64,000 nucleotides of DNA from JAFGDI01 sp963662515 (GTDB lineage Bacteria > Planctomycetota > Phycisphaerae > Sedimentisphaerales > SM23-30), in contig OY759675.1 in NCBI GenBank assembly GCA_963662515.1, positions 310,001 through 374,000 of the forward strand, read 5' to 3'. Below the pieces are notes generated by a model that ran no database searches, was not told where the DNA came from, and saw nothing but the letters and a program-made list of their open reading frames with translations. Below, one piece after another: positions 7,210 to 18,761 of this stretch. Position numbers and translations under genes: made by a program. How positions within the stretch are numbered: position 1 is the stretch's first letter; every line of letters starts with the position of its first letter.

Positions 7210-9000
7210 ATGGCTCAGACAGAAAGAGATAAAAAATATAAGTCAGGGGCGGGTAAGAGTTCGTTTTTACGAGCCTGTATTTTACCGCTGCTGAGTATGG
7301 CCCTGCTCTGGAGCAGTCAGGAGCCGCTGGGGTGGAGCCTGTGCAGTTGGTTTGCCTTAGTGCCCTGGCTGATAGCTTCAGTTCGTAATGAGCGATATAT
7401 CCAGTCGGCGATGGTTAACCTGGTATGTGGTACGGTATATTTTGTGATCAGTCTGTTGTGGCTGTCCAATGTGACGGCAGCAGGTATGGCAGGTCTGTCA
7501 GTTTATCTGTCATTGTACATTGTTCTTTCAGGTTTTATTTTGCGCCGGGTTTATGTAACGACCAGTTGGTGGTTCATGCTGACTTTACCGTTGATATGGG
7601 TCACTCAGGAGTATTTGCGAGCAACGGTAATGACGGGTTTCCCCTGGTTGTTTATCTCTCATGCCCTGATCGATAATACTAATCTTGTGCAGATAGCTGA
7701 TATCTGCGGTGCTTATGGTGTAACTTTTCTGGCAGTAATGATAAATGGTTTTATTGCTGATCTGCTGTTGCGTTCCCAGTTTCGGTGTAAGCCCGGAACT
7801 GATAAGCGTGTGAATCTTTTACTGGCAAGATCTTTTGTAGTGCTGGTTATATTTATCAGCGTCTATTGCTATGGTATGTATCGCAATCATGAGTCAGGGC
7901 ATACCATGACAGCTGGTCCGGTAGTGGCGGTTGTTCAGGAAGCGATACCACAGTATGTCAAAGAGTCTGGCGGCAGCAGTATTCAGGAGATAATAGACCG
8001 GCATATAGAGCTTACCCATCAGGCTTGTGCCGGTGTGGTTAAGCCCGAGCTGGTAGTATGGCCTGAGACTATGGTCCTTAATGCGATCAATGATGAATTT
8101 CTGGCTCTGGCAGATTACAGGGAAATGTTTGTCAGTGCATTTCAATCTGACATTGACGACTCGTTAGCTACAGACCGGGCATTATCTTCGCTGGCAGCTC
8201 AGTATAATGTAGCCTTGCTGATCGGTACTCCCGGCGTGCTTTTGGATTTCAATGCAGATAAGAGTGAGTTGGTGAATAATGGCAGAACAAATTCGGCAAT
8301 AATGTATAATCCCGATGGATCACGCAGCAGCTTGCGTTATGATAAGATGCACCGTGTGCCTTTTGGTGAGTATGTCCCTTTTAAAGAGAGTTTTCCCTGG
8401 CTTAATCGCCTGCTGCTGAAGTTCACACCTTATGGCTATGATTACAGTATTAACGCTGGAGTTAAGCCGGTGAAATTTACTTTTACCGCTTCAGATGGCA
8501 GTGAATATTCTTTTACCGTGGCTATTTGTTATGAAGATGTTACCCCGGTTGCGGCAGGGTATCTGGCCAACTGGGATAATACCGATTTTATGCTCAACAT
8601 AAGTAATGATGGCTGGTTTGTAAATGAGCGGGCAGGTAAGATCGAGCCAACTGCTGAGCTGATGCAGCATCTGGCAATAAGCCGCTATCGGGCCATTGAA
8701 CACCGTATCGGCATAGCCCGGTCTGTTAACTGTGGCGTTAGTGCCATGGTCAGGCCCGATGGTTCAGTGCAGAGTGCTCCTCTGTCAGCCAGTTTGCCGG
8801 CATCTGATATAAGGGCCCGCCGCTGTGTCGCTGGATATATTACCGACCATGTCTGGCTAGACAGCCGTAAAACAATATATAGCAGGGCAGGCGATGCTTT
8901 TGCTCTTTGCTGTACCGTATTGACCGGATTGATAACAGTAATTACACTGAAAAGAAAAAGCAGATTAAATAACAGAGGCGTTCAACTGACGCAGAATTGA
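7210..9000 (+). CDS. lnt: apolipoprotein N-acyltransferase
   Basis: Lnt adds the third acyl chain to the N-terminal cysteine of lipoproteins in the inner membrane, which implies a diderm cell. The first 220 or so residues form several membrane helices; the rest is a nitrilase-type domain. The catalytic triad is visible as Glu286 in VWPETMV, Lys379 in YDKMHRVPFGEY and Cys440 in VAICYEDV. A final helix (FALCCTVLTGLITVITL) closes the protein. I start at ATG 7210 (596 residues) because GAGGAATAT precedes it and the frame further upstream is an out-of-frame shadow of the lipoprotein gene. rlmN starts 4 bases after the stop. Confidence 0.93.
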   Translation: MAQTERDKKYKSGAGKSSFLRACILPLLSMALLWSSQEPLGWSLCSWFALVPWLIASVRNERYIQSAMVNLVCGTVYFVISLLWLSNVTAAGMAGLSVYLSLYIVLSGFILRRVYVTTSWWFMLTLPLIWVTQEYLRATVMTGFPWLFISHALIDNTNLVQIADICGAYGVTFLAVMINGFIADLLLRSQFRCKPGTDKRVNLLLARSFVVLVIFISVYCYGMYRNHESGHTMTAGPVVAVVQEAIPQYVKESGGSSIQEIIDRHIELTHQACAGVVKPELVVWPETMVLNAINDEFLALADYREMFVSAFQSDIDDSLATDRALSSLAAQYNVALLIGTPGVLLDFNADKSELVNNGRTNSAIMYNPDGSRSSLRYDKMHRVPFGEYVPFKESFPWLNRLLLKFTPYGYDYSINAGVKPVKFTFTASDGSEYSFTVAICYEDVTPVAAGYLANWDNTDFMLNISNDGWFVNERAGKIEPTAELMQHLAISRYRAIEHRIGIARSVNCGVSAMVRPDGSVQSAPLSASLPASDIRARRCVAGYITDHVWLDSRKTIYSRAGDAFALCCTVLTGLITVITLKRKSRLNNRGVQLTQN

Positions 9001-9004
9001 AAAG

Positions 9005-10030
9005 ATGAAACCGATACTAGACTACAACATAGATGATATTACCAATTTACTGATCTCACTTAAGCAGCCAAAGTTCCGGGCTGGTCAGATTGCCAAATGG
9101 CTCTTTACTGAGCGTGTGAGTTCTTTTGAACAAATGACTAATCTGTCTAAGGAATTGCGGCAGATGCTCACGAGCGAATATATGGTTCGCAGTGGTGAGA
9201 TAGTTAATACTGTTATTTGTCGTGATGGCACAAAGAAGTTTCTGATAAAGTGGCCTGACGGCGTATTGACCGAGACGGTGTTAATGGAATATCATGATCG
9301 CAATACGGTATGTATTTCAACTCAGTCTGGCTGTCCGGTTCGATGTGCGTTCTGTGCTTCCGGTATAAATGGCCTTACTCGCAGTCTGACGGCAGGGGAG
9401 ATAATTGAGCAGGTAATAATTGCGGCAGAGTCGCTGGGCGAGCAGCGGTTAAATAATGTAGTGATCATGGGTATGGGCGAACCATTTGCTAATTATGCGA
9501 ATGTAGCCCGGGCGATAAAGACCATGAATGCCGACTGGGGTATGAATATAGGCTCCCGTCATATTACTCTCAGTACGATAGGCATACCAGACCGGATAAT
9601 TCAGTTTGCTCATGATTTTCCGCAGATCACTCTGGCGGTTAGTCTTCATGCCCCTAATGATAAGCTGCGGGCAGAGTTGATCCCCTGGGCGGTCAATTTC
9701 CCCATGCGTGACATTCTTACTGCCATTGACGATTATTATGAGATCACTCATCGGGAAGTTACTATTGAGTATGTAATGCTTGATGGTGTTAATTCACTGC
9801 CTAAACATGCTGAGGCTCTGGCCAAACTGCTGCGTCCATACCGGATAAATGTAAATCTGATCAATTATAATACGGTAAGCGAAACTGGCCATAAGCCAGC
9901 CCATGAGAACGCCGTAAATAACTTTATGGAGATACTCAAAGACAGGGGTATAAATGTTCATCTGCGTCAGTCAAAGGGCATAGACATTAATGCCGCCTGC
10001 GGTCAGTTGCGTAATAGCCATAACCAGTGA
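9005..10030 (+). CDS. rlmN: dual-specificity RNA methyltransferase RlmN
   Basis: RlmN is a radical-SAM enzyme that methylates C2 of A2503 in 23S rRNA and A37 in some tRNAs. The [4Fe-4S] ligands are Cys110, Cys114 and Cys117 in GCPVRCAFCASG. The C-terminal resolving cysteine is Cys332 in DINAACGQL, a close match to the classical enzyme. MGMGEPFANY and the LAVSLHAPND segment are further family landmarks. Length (341 residues) is normal. It lies directly behind lnt and ends the plus-strand run. Confidence 0.95.
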   Translation: MKPILDYNIDDITNLLISLKQPKFRAGQIAKWLFTERVSSFEQMTNLSKELRQMLTSEYMVRSGEIVNTVICRDGTKKFLIKWPDGVLTETVLMEYHDRNTVCISTQSGCPVRCAFCASGINGLTRSLTAGEIIEQVIIAAESLGEQRLNNVVIMGMGEPFANYANVARAIKTMNADWGMNIGSRHITLSTIGIPDRIIQFAHDFPQITLAVSLHAPNDKLRAELIPWAVNFPMRDILTAIDDYYEITHREVTIEYVMLDGVNSLPKHAEALAKLLRPYRINVNLINYNTVSETGHKPAHENAVNNFMEILKDRGINVHLRQSKGIDINAACGQLRNSHNQ

Positions 10031-10050
10031 GCCAGTCAAGGCTGGTTATG
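10019..10050. terminator. possible bidirectional terminator stem
   Basis: CATAACCAG (10019-10027) and CTGGTTATG (10042-10050) form a perfect 9-bp stem with a 14-base loop between the convergent rlmN and ABC ATPase genes. It overlaps the end of rlmN and has no clear T-run, so termination is only suggested. Confidence 0.3.
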
Positions 10051-10062
10051 GTTGAAAAGACT

Positions 10063-10839
10063 TTACACCAGCACTACCGGTTTGCCGGTTTGGGGGTGGC
10101 TGGTGATGATTATGTCCTGGTGGTAGGCTCTGGTGATGTACTCTGGGGTTATTACTGCTTCGGGAGTGCCATCGGTGAGCATTTCCCCTTCGTACATGAG
10201 TATAAGGCGGTCGCAATATTTTGCGGCCAGGTTCAGGTCATGAGTTACTACCATGACGGCCTTACCGTTCTGTGCCTGTCGTGCCAGTAGCGAAAAGAAT
10301 GATGATTGATGATGTAGGTCCAGACCGGTGGTGGGTTCATCAAGCAGTAGTATTTCCGGTTCCTGGGCAATAACCGAACCGAGTAATGCTCGTTGCTGTT
10401 CGCCGCCGGAGAGGCATTCAATATTTCGGTTGCGAAATTGAGTGACCCCGGCATCAGTCATGGCTGCTTCGATCGCTGCCATGTCAGATTTGCCGACAAA
10501 TCCCAGTCCGTTAAGATGGCTGTATCGGCCCATAGCCACTACCTGCTCAACGGTATAGCCGGGCACTATGTTAATATGTTGGGGCAGATATCCAAGTTTG
10601 AGGGCGATTTGTTTGCGGTCAATATGGTTCATATTATCGCCGGCGAGTATTACCTTTCCCTCAAGAGGTTTGATGATCCCGGCGGCAATCTTAAGCAGAG
10701 TGCTTTTGCCTGCGCCGTTTGGTCCTATAATGCCGGTAAGTTCGCCGGAGGTGAGAGCTAAGGATACAGCTTTTACCTGTAAGCCGGAAGGGTTATACCC
10801 AAAATGTATATTGTCTAATTTAAGCAGAGTATCTTTCAT
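10063..10839 (-). CDS. ABC importer ATPase, iron-chelate/cobalamin type
   Basis: The 258-residue ATPase has Walker A GPNGAGKST, signature LSGGEQQRA and Walker B ILLLDEPTTGLD, followed by the switch histidine in VVTHDLN. Spacing and context (DNIHFGYNP at the start, GYLPQHINI at the Q-loop) match the FecE/BtuD/HmuV group that powers uptake of siderophores, cobalamin or heme. It lies 48 bases behind the binding-protein gene on the same strand. No FecCD/BtuC-type permease gene is present on either side, which is unusual because the three parts are normally adjacent. Confidence 0.88.
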   Translation of the reverse strand: MKDTLLKLDNIHFGYNPSGLQVKAVSLALTSGELTGIIGPNGAGKSTLLKIAAGIIKPLEGKVILAGDNMNHIDRKQIALKLGYLPQHINIVPGYTVEQVVAMGRYSHLNGLGFVGKSDMAAIEAAMTDAGVTQFRNRNIECLSGGEQQRALLGSVIAQEPEILLLDEPTTGLDLHHQSSFFSLLARQAQNGKAVMVVTHDLNLAAKYCDRLILMYEGEMLTDGTPEAVITPEYITRAYHQDIIITSHPQTGKPVVLV

Positions 10840-10887
10840 CTTATCTGATTCTAAAGTAAGGTCAGCTTGCTAACAAGCAATAAGTCT

Positions 10888-11847
10888 TTATTTTTGGTGG
10901 GCGTGTATGCAGTCAAAGAGCATCTGGGCGATCTTGCCGCTTCTCACTCCCGGGCGGTTAAGTATATTTTCATCCATCAGAAAAACTCTTTTATTAGCGG
11001 TGGCAGGTACATCAAGAGCGTACCATTGTCCGATAAGCTCAGCAGAACGCTCTTTAATATTCTGGGAACTGGTCGCTTCAATAATGATGTCCGGCGAACG
11101 AGTTATCAGTGATTCCCTGGAAATGTCAGCATAGGGCAGGGGCAGGTCATTGAAGATATTTGTTCCACCAGCGATCTCAATAAGTTCAGTCAGACAGGTA
11201 TCCGGCCCGACAGTGCCGATATTGGTCAAAGTGCCGGGCTTGCGATTGAGGCATAAAAAGACTCTTACGGGTTCTTCCTGTTGGTGTCTTGTATTAACTC
11301 TGGCAACCTGCGATTTAATACTCAGCAGTTCATTAGATATTTCCTGGCAAAGTGTTACGGCTTTTTCCGGGCAGTTAAGAACCTCGCCGATGTGGAGTAT
11401 GTCATTGTAAAGGCTGTTCAGGTCGGTCATTTTCAATCTTTCAAACCTGATCTTATTGGTATCGCAGAAATCTTTGATTTTTTTACTGACCCCCAGGCTG
11501 ATGACCAGATCTGGGTTAAGAGCGGTAATAGTCTCGAAATTAGTATCGAAAAAGCTGCCGACTTTAGCGATCTCATTAGTTTCAGGAGGATAATCGCTGA
11601 ATATATCAATACCACAAAGCCTGTCTTGACAGTCCAGAGCATATATAAGTTCCGTGCCAAGTGGGGTAATGCATACTATTCTTTGTGGAAAACCTGTGGG
11701 AAACTCTGAACTATTGTCCGTAGTATGTGTTTTTTGCGGATTTATAACTGTTTCGGTGCTGAGATTGCCAGTAATTAGCATGGCAATACCAATGAATGTG
11801 AGAGATAAAGCGGTGATAAGTGTCTTGTCTTTGAACATTATTTTCAT
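10888..11847 (-). CDS. periplasmic substrate-binding protein of a metal-chelate ABC importer
   Basis: A hydrophobic N-terminal segment (TLITALSLTFIGIAMLI) acts as signal or anchor. The rest of the 319 residues follow the class III binding-protein pattern of the FepB/BtuF family: RIVCITPLGTELIYAL, then the segment LNPDLVISLG, a long linking helix, and the second-lobe segments LTELIEIAGGTNIF and SPDIIIEAT. It should capture an iron chelate, heme or corrinoid outside the cell. ATG at 11847 is used. It is the first gene of a two-gene unit with the ATPase; the permease is missing from this location. Confidence 0.82.
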   Translation of the reverse strand: MKIMFKDKTLITALSLTFIGIAMLITGNLSTETVINPQKTHTTDNSSEFPTGFPQRIVCITPLGTELIYALDCQDRLCGIDIFSDYPPETNEIAKVGSFFDTNFETITALNPDLVISLGVSKKIKDFCDTNKIRFERLKMTDLNSLYNDILHIGEVLNCPEKAVTLCQEISNELLSIKSQVARVNTRHQQEEPVRVFLCLNRKPGTLTNIGTVGPDTCLTELIEIAGGTNIFNDLPLPYADISRESLITRSPDIIIEATSSQNIKERSAELIGQWYALDVPATANKRVFLMDENILNRPGVRSGKIAQMLFDCIHAHQK

Positions 11848-12158
11848 AACTCAAGATGAATGTGCTAGTTAAGGTTATTAATTCGTTATTTAAGCTATCC
11901 GTATCGGCTATTATAACATGTCAGTAGCCAGATCATATTGCGTCATCCATTATAGTATTAGTTATATTCGATACAATCGCTAATTACTTGCTGACCGGAC
12001 TATTCGGAGGAGATTATCTGGATAAAGTTCAAAATCATAGTAAATGCCTGATTATTCATTAATTGCCATTATGATGAGAGTCGATGTAAAAGTTGGACTG
12101 ATTGTTAAGCAAAGAATCAGGGAGAGAACCGTTAAAAAAAACTGGAGGCTCGGTAGCG

Positions 12159-12917
12159 ATGCGAAAAAGGAAATTTGTAGTTGGTAAAGAAACGCAGAAT
12201 TTATTACAGACTGCGTTGATGAAGAAAATGCCGCTGACCATAACTCGCAAACATGGCGAGGACTGGGAGATGTATAAATCACATATAATATCGATCCTGG
12301 GGCATAGAATGGTAATAGCGATGCCGGAAGGTCGTGCCGATCAGCCAGTGATGGCTTATGATAAGGGGCAGGAGCTGGCAATATCGTTCAAGAAGGGTTA
12401 TAACAAGTGTTTGTTTACCAGCCGGATCATATCTCAGGGTCGAACCGAGCTTGAGCCGGGTAAATTTATCGAAACACTTATGGTTTATATACCCGAGCAG
12501 ATCGAGAAGATCCAGCGTCGTATTTACGAGCGGACAATGGTGCCGTCAGGTGAGCAGATCTCAGTTAGCTTCTGGCCGATAAACGATAGTAAAAGTCGCT
12601 ATGTAGGTGAGCTAACCGATTTATCGGGCGGTGGAATTGGCGTAGTGGTCAATAATTCAGTTAATCCTGAGATAGAGCCTGAGCAGCATTGTACGGTACA
12701 GTTTGTTCCTTTGCCAGGTCATGAGCCGATAATAGCAACTTCCATATATCGTCACATAACCGAGCCAGAGTCTGATGGCCGCAAGATAGGTTTTCAATTT
12801 ATCGGGCTGGAGACTACCGAACAGGGGCGTATGATCCTGCGTCGTATAGGTCGTGTCGTGACTATCTATGAAAGACGAAACAGTATATCAAATAACTATT
12901 CCTGTCAGCATTATTGA
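12159..12917 (+). CDS. YcgR-like PilZ domain protein
   Basis: The C-terminal half is a PilZ domain: the arginine element QRRIYER is followed about 45 residues later by TDLSGGGIGV, the (D/N)xSxxG motif that binds cyclic di-GMP. The N-terminal 110 or so residues resemble the companion domain of YcgR-type flagellar brakes (PLTITRKHGEDWEMYKS, VIAMPEGR). This layout suggests a cytoplasmic cyclic-di-GMP receptor acting on motility or polysaccharide; the target is unknown. The start is ATG 12159 because GGAGG at 12144-12148 fits it; the frame could extend to TTG 12102 without ribosome-site support. A strong GGAGGAG at about 12006-12012 is not followed by a standard start codon. Confidence 0.82.
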   Translation: MRKRKFVVGKETQNLLQTALMKKMPLTITRKHGEDWEMYKSHIISILGHRMVIAMPEGRADQPVMAYDKGQELAISFKKGYNKCLFTSRIISQGRTELEPGKFIETLMVYIPEQIEKIQRRIYERTMVPSGEQISVSFWPINDSKSRYVGELTDLSGGGIGVVVNNSVNPEIEPEQHCTVQFVPLPGHEPIIATSIYRHITEPESDGRKIGFQFIGLETTEQGRMILRRIGRVVTIYERRNSISNNYSCQHY

Positions 12918-12944
12918 CAGATATACGGACTGGTTGTATTTAAT

Positions 12945-12983
12945 GAAAAAAAGCAGACTCGTTTGTTCGAGGCTGCTTTTTTT
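12945..12983. terminator. bidirectional intrinsic terminator
   Basis: GCAGACTCG (12953-12961), loop TTTGTT and CGAGGCTGC (12968-12976) form a 9-bp stem with one mismatch. An A-run lies on the left and a T-run on the right, so it can end both the PilZ transcript and the opposing alaS transcript. Confidence 0.85.
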
Positions 12984-13012
12984 CGTTATAACATATATAT
13001 AGCATTATAAGG

Positions 13013-15712
<2,700 letters not shown>

Positions 15713-15821
15713 GATATAAAACCTCGTCTCTGGCTAACTATTCCCTGCGATATTTGTTGCCATAGGCTAAAACTTATGCCGGGAGGGTAATTCTATTTAA
15801 AACACTATTACTAAAGCGATT

Positions 15822-15850
15822 AGCATAACATTTTTTCTTGAAATTCTCAA
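15822..15850 (-). promoter_or_regulatory. candidate promoter for alaS
   Basis: On the minus strand TTGAGA (15845-15850) and TATGCT (15822-15827) are 17 bases apart, about 110 bases before the alaS start. The -35 box matches four of six consensus bases. The rest of the alaS-PilZ gap (15713-16014) is very AT-rich and holds no gene. Confidence 0.4.
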
Positions 15851-15923
15851 GGAAATATCGTTTTTCCCGGCACTATAGTTCATTTTGACAAATAGGAAGT
15901 TATAGGCCTTTACGTCAAGTGAA

Positions 15924-15943
15924 AAAAAATAAATTTATTTTTT
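15924..15943. repeat. 20-bp A/T-only perfect palindrome
   Basis: A6-TAAA-TTTA-T6 is a perfect 20-bp palindrome made only of A and T. It sits in a roughly 50-base tract with almost no G or C, just upstream of the small PilZ gene. The phased A-tracts suggest bent DNA or an AT-rich upstream promoter element. Confidence 0.5.
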
Positions 15944-16014
15944 AATAAAAAAATATATTAAAAAAAAGCATCAACCCGGTCGATAACTTCAGTATTAGAA
16001 GGAAGAAAGAAAAA

Positions 16015-16350
16015 ATGAATACAACATTAAAACAACCAGAGAACAGACGGGCATATCGAACAGAGATCGATTGCAGCTTGAAATTTAACCACAAACCCAG
16101 CAGTAAGTCACTGCGTGGCAGATGTCTGAATATATCTGAAACCGGCGCATTAGTAATTGTGCCGATGCAGGTTCCGGTTATCGCCGGTCAGACAGTAGAG
16201 ATGAGCTTTTCCGCCAACGGCATGGAGCAGTTGGAAAAAGTTAACCTCGAAGCCCCTGCCAGTCACATGACAGCAGTTGTGACCCGTATAGACCGGTCAA
16301 ATCTGCTTCAAGACGCAGGAGTAAGAGTTGGCGTGGAATTTCGTCGTTGA
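16015..16350 (+). CDS. small single-domain PilZ protein
   Basis: The 111-residue protein is essentially one PilZ domain. The arginine element NRRAYRTEIDC sits at residues 10-20 and is followed by CLNISETGALV, the (D/N)xSxxG site; together they predict cyclic-di-GMP binding. The later segments (GQTVEMSFS, VRVGVEFRR) complete the beta-barrel. GAAGGAAGA precedes ATG. It is a likely free-standing adaptor receptor. It is not in an operon with the larger PilZ gene 3 kb away, from which alaS separates it. Confidence 0.82.
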   Translation: MNTTLKQPENRRAYRTEIDCSLKFNHKPSSKSLRGRCLNISETGALVIVPMQVPVIAGQTVEMSFSANGMEQLEKVNLEAPASHMTAVVTRIDRSNLLQDAGVRVGVEFRR

Positions 16351-16488
16351 TTGATTTATTATTGGCCTGACGGCTTTGATATTTTCGCTGCTGTGCTTTC
16401 TGGCATGGTGGTTTGTTTCTGATAGTTCTTTACTATTGTTATTGCTTTTTGGTTAAGACCGTAGTTTGCTTTTATTTTTGTCTGTTGT

Positions 16489-16502
16489 TATAATCTGAAT
16501 TA
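16489..16502 (+). promoter_or_regulatory. TATAAT box immediately before mnmA (leaderless start likely)
   Basis: A perfect TATAAT at 16489-16494 lies only 7 bases before the mnmA ATG at 16502. Transcription would then start at or next to the A of the start codon, and no Shine-Dalgarno sequence is visible. The -35 region is weak (TTGCTT about 18 bases upstream). Confidence 0.45.
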
Positions 16503-17593
16503 TGACAGATATAACAGATAATAAGGTACTCGTTGCAATGAGCGGCGGGGTTGACAGTTCGGTAGCTGCCGGTTTATTGCAAGAACAGGGCTATAGTGTA
16601 AGCGGCTTATTTATGCGTCTTGGTCAGAATCGCAGTTCGCAGGCTGATCAGCAGCTGGCTGAAGATGATGCCCGTCGTGTAGCTGATGTTCTGGGCATAG
16701 AACTGATAACCATTGATTTTCGTCAAGAGCTGGAGCAGATAATAGATTATTTCGTCGCGGAGTATCGCAGCGGTCGTACGCCTAATCCCTGTATAATGTG
16801 TAATCGTCGGCTGAAGTTTGGCCGGGTGATCGACTATGCCCGGGAACAGGGTTTTGGCCGAGTAGCTACAGGGCATTACGCCAGAGTGGAGCATAATGCT
16901 GATAGTTCGCGTCTTTGTCGTGCTGTTGATCTGAGTAAGGATCAATCTTATTCACTTTTTGGCATGGGTTATACCCGGCTTGCCAGTGTATTGTTTCCTA
17001 CCGGTAATTATCATAAGACAGAAATACGAGAGATAGCCCGGCGAATGGAATTGCCCGTACACGATAAAGGCGATTCTATGGAGATATGTTTTGTACCTGA
17101 TGATGATTATATTGCCTTACTGGCTGAACTTGCCCCAGAGCTTGACCGGCCCGGTGATGTGGTGGATACTTCGGGTAAGGTGGTTGGTCAGCATAATGGA
17201 GTGCATCGATTTACGATCGGTCAGCGCAAGGGTGTTAATATACCTTTGGGTTATCCGGCGTATGTTATTAGTATAGATTCGGCTACAAATACCGTTGTTG
17301 TTGGCGGCAAAGAAGATGCCTACAGTTCTATCCTTTATGCTCGAGATATGGTGTGGCTGTCAGAGTTACCCCCGACGGAGCCTTTTGAGGCTGCCGTTCA
17401 GGTGCGGTATAATAATCGCAATGCCGCTCGTGGAATAATATATCCGATCTGGCAGGATGGTCAATATACAGGTGAAATGCGGGTTGAATTTTCTGAGCCG
17501 GTATTAGCTGTTACACCTGGTCAGGCGGCGGTAGTTTACGATGGTCAGTATGTATCAGGCGGCGGCTGGATCAGTTCTTCTGCCGGGCAATAA
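16502..17593 (+). CDS. mnmA: tRNA-specific 2-thiouridylase MnmA
   Basis: MnmA activates and thiolates U34 of tRNA-Lys, -Glu and -Gln. The PP-loop VAMSGGVDSS (residues 11-20) binds ATP. The catalytic cysteines are Cys100 in NPCIMCNRR and Cys196 in MEICFVPDDD. TGHYARV and the DQSYSLFGM segment are also family hallmarks. Length (363 residues) is typical. The gene overlaps the end of the opposing glycerate kinase gene by 23 bases. The start codon sits right behind a TATAAT box. Confidence 0.95.
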   Translation: MTDITDNKVLVAMSGGVDSSVAAGLLQEQGYSVSGLFMRLGQNRSSQADQQLAEDDARRVADVLGIELITIDFRQELEQIIDYFVAEYRSGRTPNPCIMCNRRLKFGRVIDYAREQGFGRVATGHYARVEHNADSSRLCRAVDLSKDQSYSLFGMGYTRLASVLFPTGNYHKTEIREIARRMELPVHDKGDSMEICFVPDDDYIALLAELAPELDRPGDVVDTSGKVVGQHNGVHRFTIGQRKGVNIPLGYPAYVISIDSATNTVVVGGKEDAYSSILYARDMVWLSELPPTEPFEAAVQVRYNNRNAARGIIYPIWQDGQYTGEMRVEFSEPVLAVTPGQAAVVYDGQYVSGGGWISSSAGQ

Positions 17594-18737
17594 AGGTTCT
17601 CATTACCTGCTCAGCAGTTCTGCTGAGATTTTTGCCGGCGTTTTTGATAGAATGGGAAAGAGGCATTGGGCCGGGGCAGATCGAGTAGGCAGCGGTAAGG
17701 CCTCTGTTATATAGAGCGGAAATGTCGCCATTTATACTGCCGCACAAGGCAATAACGGGAATGCCGTTAGCTGTGTCAATGATGCCTGAGATCACTTTGC
17801 CTGAGGCCGTTGTTGAGTCGAGAGATCCTTCGCCAGTTATTATGAGATCAGCGTTTTTAACCCGGTCGAAAAAATCGGTTATTCTCAGGATGATATTTAT
17901 ACCTGGCTCCAGTTTGCCATCGAGAAAGGCAAGTAGTGATATGCCTATACCACCAGCAGCACCACTGCCTGGTATATTGCGAAGTTTTCGGCCGAATTCA
18001 TTTTCTATCTTGGAAACGATCAGGCTGTTGGCCTGTTCTATCTGTAATATTTGTTTGTCATTTGCCCCCTTTTGTGCAGCGAAGACAAAAGCTGCTCCAT
18101 CTTTGCCCAGTAGCGGATTGCTCACATCGCAGATGGCGGTGAAACGAGAGTTCATGACAGGTATTTTCAGATTTTTGCAGCTGATATTTTTTACCTGAGT
18201 GTTCAATGAGGCATTCATGTATGGTTCGATGAGCAGGCCGGAGTCATCGAAAAACTCTATGCCTAAGGCCTGAGCCATACCTGTGCCGCAATCGCAGGTA
18301 GCTGAGCCACCTAACCCTATATAAAAATCACGACAGCCTTTATGCCAGGCATCAAGGATAAGCTCGCCAACGCCGTAGGTAGTGGTCAATAGCGGGTTTC
18401 TCTCTTCTGTGCTGATAAGTTCGATGCCGGCAGCAGCAGACATTTCTATTACAGCGGCTTTTTTGCCAAAACGATCGATAATAATATATTCAGCGTTAAC
18501 ACTTTTGCCTGTTGGCCCGGTTACCTGTGAGATGATCTTTTCATGTTCACCGGGAAAACATTGCAGCAGCCCCTCTCCGCCGTCAGAAAGAGGTATTTGT
18601 ACTATCTCGCTGGCAGGACAGCTCAGACGAACTCCTGTAGCTATGGCTCGTGCTACATCTACAGCCCGACAGCATTCTTTAAATGAATCTGGTGCTATTA
18701 CTATTTTCATTTTGTCTGTTTTTATCTGTCTGTTCAT
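17571..18737 (-). CDS. glycerate kinase (GlxK/GarK family)
   Basis: This kinase phosphorylates D-glycerate, feeding it into glycolysis. Family landmarks are KIVIAPDSFKEC at the N-terminus, IPLSDGGEGLL, IGLGGSATCDCGTGMAQALG in the centre and DLIITGEGSLDSTTASGK toward the end. Length (388 residues) is usual. Translation may start at ATG 18737 or nine codons later at 18710, directly before the conserved KIVIAPDSF; neither has a strong ribosome site. It follows murF by 24 bases on the same strand, probably co-transcribed, with no evident functional link. Confidence 0.9.
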   Translation of the reverse strand: MNRQIKTDKMKIVIAPDSFKECCRAVDVARAIATGVRLSCPASEIVQIPLSDGGEGLLQCFPGEHEKIISQVTGPTGKSVNAEYIIIDRFGKKAAVIEMSAAAGIELISTEERNPLLTTTYGVGELILDAWHKGCRDFYIGLGGSATCDCGTGMAQALGIEFFDDSGLLIEPYMNASLNTQVKNISCKNLKIPVMNSRFTAICDVSNPLLGKDGAAFVFAAQKGANDKQILQIEQANSLIVSKIENEFGRKLRNIPGSGAAGGIGISLLAFLDGKLEPGINIILRITDFFDRVKNADLIITGEGSLDSTTASGKVISGIIDTANGIPVIALCGSINGDISALYNRGLTAAYSICPGPMPLSHSIKNAGKNLSRTAEQVMRTFIARQKN

Positions 18738-18761
18738 TTTGGGCTTAACCTGATGCCACGC

